Shown piece after piece: positions 5,577 through 8,187 of a stretch of 8,187 nt of DNA. A program made the position numbers and the translations under genes. The notes beneath the pieces were generated by a model. That model made no database searches. It was not told the DNA's origin and worked only from the letters and a program-made list of their open reading frames with translations. Origin of the DNA: an uncultured Rhodospirillaceae bacterium (GTDB taxonomy: Bacteria > Pseudomonadota > Alphaproteobacteria > MPNO01). The stretch covers positions 1 through 8,187 of the forward strand of contig CALGIA010000226.1 of assembly GCA_937916005.1 (NCBI GenBank), written 5' to 3'. Numbering within the stretch: position 1 is the stretch's first letter; each line of letters opens with the position of its first letter.

Positions 5577-7031
5577 ATGCCCGCAATGACCGACATTTCG
5601 ACCGAACCGACCCAGGAACGCAACGTCGTCGAGTTATCCGTCAGCGAGATTTCCCAGGCGGTTAAAAACACTCTCGAAGGCGCTTTTGACCATGTGCGCG
5701 TGCGCGGCGAGGTCGGACGCCCCAATTATCATTCCTCCGGACATCTCTATTTCACCCTGAAGGATGAAGGCGCCGCCATGGATGCGGTGTGCTGGCGCGG
5801 CGTTGTTGGCCGGCTCAATCTCCGCCTCGAAGAAGGCATGGAAATCGTCTGTACCGGGCGGGTGTCGTCCTATCCGAAAAGCTCGCGCTATCAGATCGTG
5901 ATCGAATCCGCCGAACTCGCCGGGGCGGGCGCGTTGCTGAAGATGCTCGAGGACCGGCGCAAGAAGCTGGCCGATGAGGGGCTGTTCGATCCGGACCGCA
6001 AGCAGCCATTGCCTTTTCTGCCCCATGTGATCGGGGTCATCACGTCGCCGACCGGGGCTGTGATCCGCGACATCCTGCATCGTCTGGGCGACCGATTTCC
6101 GCGCCATGTGCTGTTGTGGCCGGTGCGTGTCCAGGGCGATGCCGCCGCGTCCGAAATCGTCGCGGCGATCGAAGGATTCAACCGGATCGCGCCCGGTGGC
6201 GCCATTCCCCGGCCCGATTTGTTGATCGTCGCGCGCGGCGGCGGAAGTCTCGAAGATCTGATGCCGTTCAATGAGGAAGCGGTGGTGCGCGCCGCCGCCG
6301 CGTCCGCGATCCCGCTGATTTCCGCCGTGGGGCATGAGACCGATACGACCCTGATCGATTACGCGGCGGATCTGCGCGCGCCGACGCCGACGGCGGCGGC
6401 TGAAATGGCGGTCCCGGTGCGCGATGATCTGCTGGCCCAGGTGCTGGATGATCATCGGCGCATGGAAACCGCCATGCTGCGCCTGTTCACCGACCGGGCG
6501 ACCCGGATCGAGGGGCTAGGGCGCGGACTGCCCGATCCGAAAAGACTGCTGGAAGTCGCCGATCAGAATCTCGATGGGGAGACCGAACGGCTCGGCAACG
6601 CCCTGAAAAACCTGCTCGAGACCCGGCGGGCGTCGGTCGAACAGATCGGCAGGCGGCTGGGGCAGGGCGGGGAGATGGTGTTGCGCGCATGGGTGCTTCA
6701 GTTCCCGGGGCTCGATATCACCGCCCGCATGGAGCGGGCCGCCAGGCGCAGCCTGACCGATGGTCAATCCCGTTTGACCGCCGCCGCCAATATGCTGGAC
6801 AGCCTGTCCTATGAACGGGTGCTGGACCGGGGTTATGCCCTGGTGCGGGATTCAGACGGTAACCCCCTGACCAGGGCCGCACAGGCCAGGCCGGGCGCGG
6901 ATATCGCGGTTCAGTTCAGCGACGGCGACATCGGCGCCACGGTGCATGGCCCCGGTAAACCGTCCAAACCGGCCCGCAAGCCCCCAACCCCTAAGCTGCC
7001 CTCAAATGGCTCCCAGGGGCAGTTGTTATGA
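5577..7031 (+). CDS. xseA: Exodeoxyribonuclease VII large subunit
   Basis: XseA is the catalytic subunit of exonuclease VII, which with several XseB subunits degrades single-stranded DNA from both ends in the cytoplasm. The 484-residue length is slightly above the usual range of about 400-460. The N-terminal OB-fold (about 18-115) reads VVELSVSEISQAV, then VRVRGEVGRPNYHSSGHLYF. The catalytic domain contains IGVITSPTGAVIRDIL (152-167), DLLIVARGGGSLEDLMPFN (214-232) and ISAVGHETDTTLIDYAADLR (248-267). Asp165, Arg220, His253 and Asp256 match the spacing of residues reported essential in the E. coli enzyme. A coiled C-terminal region follows, then a Pro/Lys-rich tail after about residue 455. ATGs at 5577 and 5586 are both possible; neither has a clear Shine-Dalgarno site, because the foldback element ends at 5569. 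Its stop overlaps the peptidase start as ATGA. No xseB is in the window. Confidence 0.97.
   Translation: MPAMTDISTEPTQERNVVELSVSEISQAVKNTLEGAFDHVRVRGEVGRPNYHSSGHLYFTLKDEGAAMDAVCWRGVVGRLNLRLEEGMEIVCTGRVSSYPKSSRYQIVIESAELAGAGALLKMLEDRRKKLADEGLFDPDRKQPLPFLPHVIGVITSPTGAVIRDILHRLGDRFPRHVLLWPVRVQGDAAASEIVAAIEGFNRIAPGGAIPRPDLLIVARGGGSLEDLMPFNEEAVVRAAAASAIPLISAVGHETDTTLIDYAADLRAPTPTAAAEMAVPVRDDLLAQVLDDHRRMETAMLRLFTDRATRIEGLGRGLPDPKRLLEVADQNLDGETERLGNALKNLLETRRASVEQIGRRLGQGGEMVLRAWVLQFPGLDITARMERAARRSLTDGQSRLTAAANMLDSLSYERVLDRGYALVRDSDGNPLTRAAQARPGADIAVQFSDGDIGATVHGPGKPSKPARKPPTPKLPSNGSQGQLL
7015..7019 (+). promoter_or_regulatory. Ribosome binding site of the M23 peptidase gene
   Basis: AGGGG lies inside the end of xseA, 8 bases before the ATG at 7028. 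It supports the start that overlaps the xseA stop codon. Confidence 0.6.
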
Positions 7032-7882
7032 CGCGTCTTGCCGCAATTCTGGTCGGGTTGATGCTGTTTCTCCCGGCCGGCCCGGCCGTCGCGCTTGGCG
7101 GTGGCGAGCCCCTGACGCTCGGCGGTAAATTCATTGAAGGTGGGCTGGTATGGGGCGCAACCGACCCGGGCGCCCATGTCACCGTCTCGGGGCGAAAGTT
7201 GCGGGTCAATCAGGATGGAAATTTCGTGTTTGGTCTGGGCCGCGATGCGCCGGCCAAGGTGCGGCTGGTGGTCAAGCTTCCCGATGGACGCAGGATCGAC
7301 CGGATTCTGAGAATAAAGCAGCGCAAATACCGCATTCAGCGCATCAAGGGGTTGCCCAAGGCCAAGGTCACGCCGCCGCCCGATGAATTGAAACGCATAA
7401 AGGCGGAATCACAACTGCTCCGCCATGCGCGCAGCCGGTACAGTTCCGCCATCTGGTACCGCAAGGGATTCGTCTGGCCGGTGCGGGGCGTGATTACCGG
7501 CGTGTATGGCAGCCAGCGCATTCTCAACGGCAAGCCGCGCCAACCCCATCTCGGCACCGATATTGCCGCCGCCACCGGGACCCCGGTGGTCGCGGCGGCG
7601 ACGGGGGTGGTAACCCTGGCCCGGCGGGGCATGTTCTATACGGGCCATACGGTGATGCTTGATCACGGCCAGGGCGTGGGGACGATCTATTCCCATCTCA
7701 GCAAATTGCTGGTCAGGCCGGGGCAGACAGTGAAAAAGGGCGCGCGCATCGGCCTGATCGGCGCCACGGGCCGGGTCACGGGGCCGCATCTGCATTGGGG
7801 GTTGAGCCTGTTCGGCGCCCGGCTCGATCCGGCATTGCTGGTCGGGCCCATGCCGAAGAAAAAGAATAAGAAGAAAATCTAA
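7028..7882 (+). CDS. Secreted M23 family metallopeptidase (LytM-like murein hydrolase)
   Basis: This 284-residue envelope protein begins with a Sec signal peptide: MTRLAAILVGLMLFLPAG, with likely cleavage after AVA (20-22). Residues of about 33-100 form a beta-rich segment, perhaps Ig-like (GGLVWGATDPGAHVTVSG, then LRVNQDGNFVFGL). A basic linker follows to about 145. The C-terminal LytM domain (about 149-275) has the zinc motifs HLGTD (His174, Asp178) and HLHWG (254-258, with His256 the expected third ligand), plus YSHLS with His223 as a likely catalytic histidine. All key residues are present, so this should be an active peptidoglycan endopeptidase rather than a degenerate activator such as EnvC. 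The tail KKKNKKKI is strongly basic and may bind anionic wall or lipid polymers (inference). It overlaps xseA by ATGA, implying coupled translation, and its stop directly abuts the stop of the opposing acyltransferase gene. Confidence 0.95.
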   Translation: MTRLAAILVGLMLFLPAGPAVALGGGEPLTLGGKFIEGGLVWGATDPGAHVTVSGRKLRVNQDGNFVFGLGRDAPAKVRLVVKLPDGRRIDRILRIKQRKYRIQRIKGLPKAKVTPPPDELKRIKAESQLLRHARSRYSSAIWYRKGFVWPVRGVITGVYGSQRILNGKPRQPHLGTDIAAATGTPVVAAATGVVTLARRGMFYTGHTVMLDHGQGVGTIYSHLSKLLVRPGQTVKKGARIGLIGATGRVTGPHLHWGLSLFGARLDPALLVGPMPKKKNKKKI

Positions 7883-8187
7883 TCAGTCCGGCCAGCGCCG
7901 GTGCAGCCACAGCCATTGTTCGGGCCGCTGGCGGATCCAGGATTCCAGCAACCCATTGACGCGGATCATCATGGCCAGCACATCCGCATGGCGGTCTCCG
8001 GTCCGGATCAATTCCATCGGCGGCAAGAATGTCACGCGGAAATGGCAGCCGCCCGTGCGTTCCAGCTGGGCGGGCAGCACGGCGCAATCATAGCGCAGAC
8101 CGAGTTGCGCCACGGCCGGCGGCGACATGGCGTCGCGTCCAAAAAACGGCGCGGCGATGCCGTCATTCATTTTCTGGTCCACCAGCA
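7883..8187 (-). CDS. Lipid A biosynthesis (LpxL/HtrB-type) acyltransferase, C-terminal part
   Basis: This is the C-terminal 100 or so residues of a lysophospholipid/lauroyl acyltransferase-family protein; the 5' part lies beyond the right edge and the frame stays open to the last base. LVDQKMNDGIAAPFFGRDAM and the closing RPEQWLWLHRRWPD are characteristic of the LpxL/LpxM (HtrB/MsbB) family, which adds secondary acyl chains to lipid A at the inner membrane. The HX4D/E catalytic motif would lie in the missing N-terminal part, so activity cannot be judged. A GTG at 8182 is internal to the family domain and is not the real start. The TGA stop begins at the base right after the peptidase stop. 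Assignment to LpxL or LpxM, or to a related acyltransferase, cannot be made from this fragment. Confidence 0.92.
   Translation of the reverse strand, partial: LVDQKMNDGIAAPFFGRDAMSPPAVAQLGLRYDCAVLPAQLERTGGCHFRVTFLPPMELIRTGDRHADVLAMMIRVNGLLESWIRQRPEQWLWLHRRWPD

Overview
The window reads as a high-GC alphaproteobacterial chromosome. The protein styles (PurD, XseA, an LpxL-type acyltransferase, a NodD/NahR-type LysR regulator) and the absence of tRNA, rRNA, transposase and phage genes fit a free-living, possibly Rhodospirillales-like organism. That taxonomic placement is inference. Eight protein genes are supported, two of them cut by the window edges, and coding density is very high.

Positions 1-3999 look like an accessory catabolic region. 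On the + strand lie the C-terminal end of an acyl-CoA synthetase and a 4,5-dihydroxyphthalate-decarboxylase-like (type II periplasmic-binding-protein fold) protein. Facing them on the - strand is a two-gene unit: a PaaA-like di-iron oxygenase subunit followed 12 bases later by an enoyl-CoA hydratase. A NodD/NahR-type LysR regulator is transcribed divergently from that unit. A 151-base shared control region (2931-3081) carries a perfect T-N11-A LysR dyad at 3034-3052. CoA ligation, di-iron oxygenation of a CoA thioester and crotonase chemistry together suggest breakdown of an aromatic or other recalcitrant acid. The substrate cannot be read from the sequence.

Positions 3996-8187 are mostly housekeeping: purD (purine synthesis, - strand), then xseA (exonuclease VII large subunit) overlapping a secreted M23 peptidase by ATGA (+ strand), then the 3' end of a lipid A-type acyltransferase (- strand, cut by the window end). 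All three convergent gene ends are packed with 6 bases, a 4-base overlap, or no bases between stop codons, leaving no room for conventional intergenic terminators.

The most striking non-coding object is a 267-base foldback element (5303-5569) that fills most of the gap between divergent purD and xseA. It has 25-base perfect terminal inverted repeats, extended to 33 of 35 paired positions, and these enclose two further long arms (16/17 and 19/20 paired). Together they form a nearly gap-free three-way junction. It ends only 7 bases before the xseA start and is bounded by TA, so it resembles a miniature inverted-repeat transposable element or another structured intergenic repeat.
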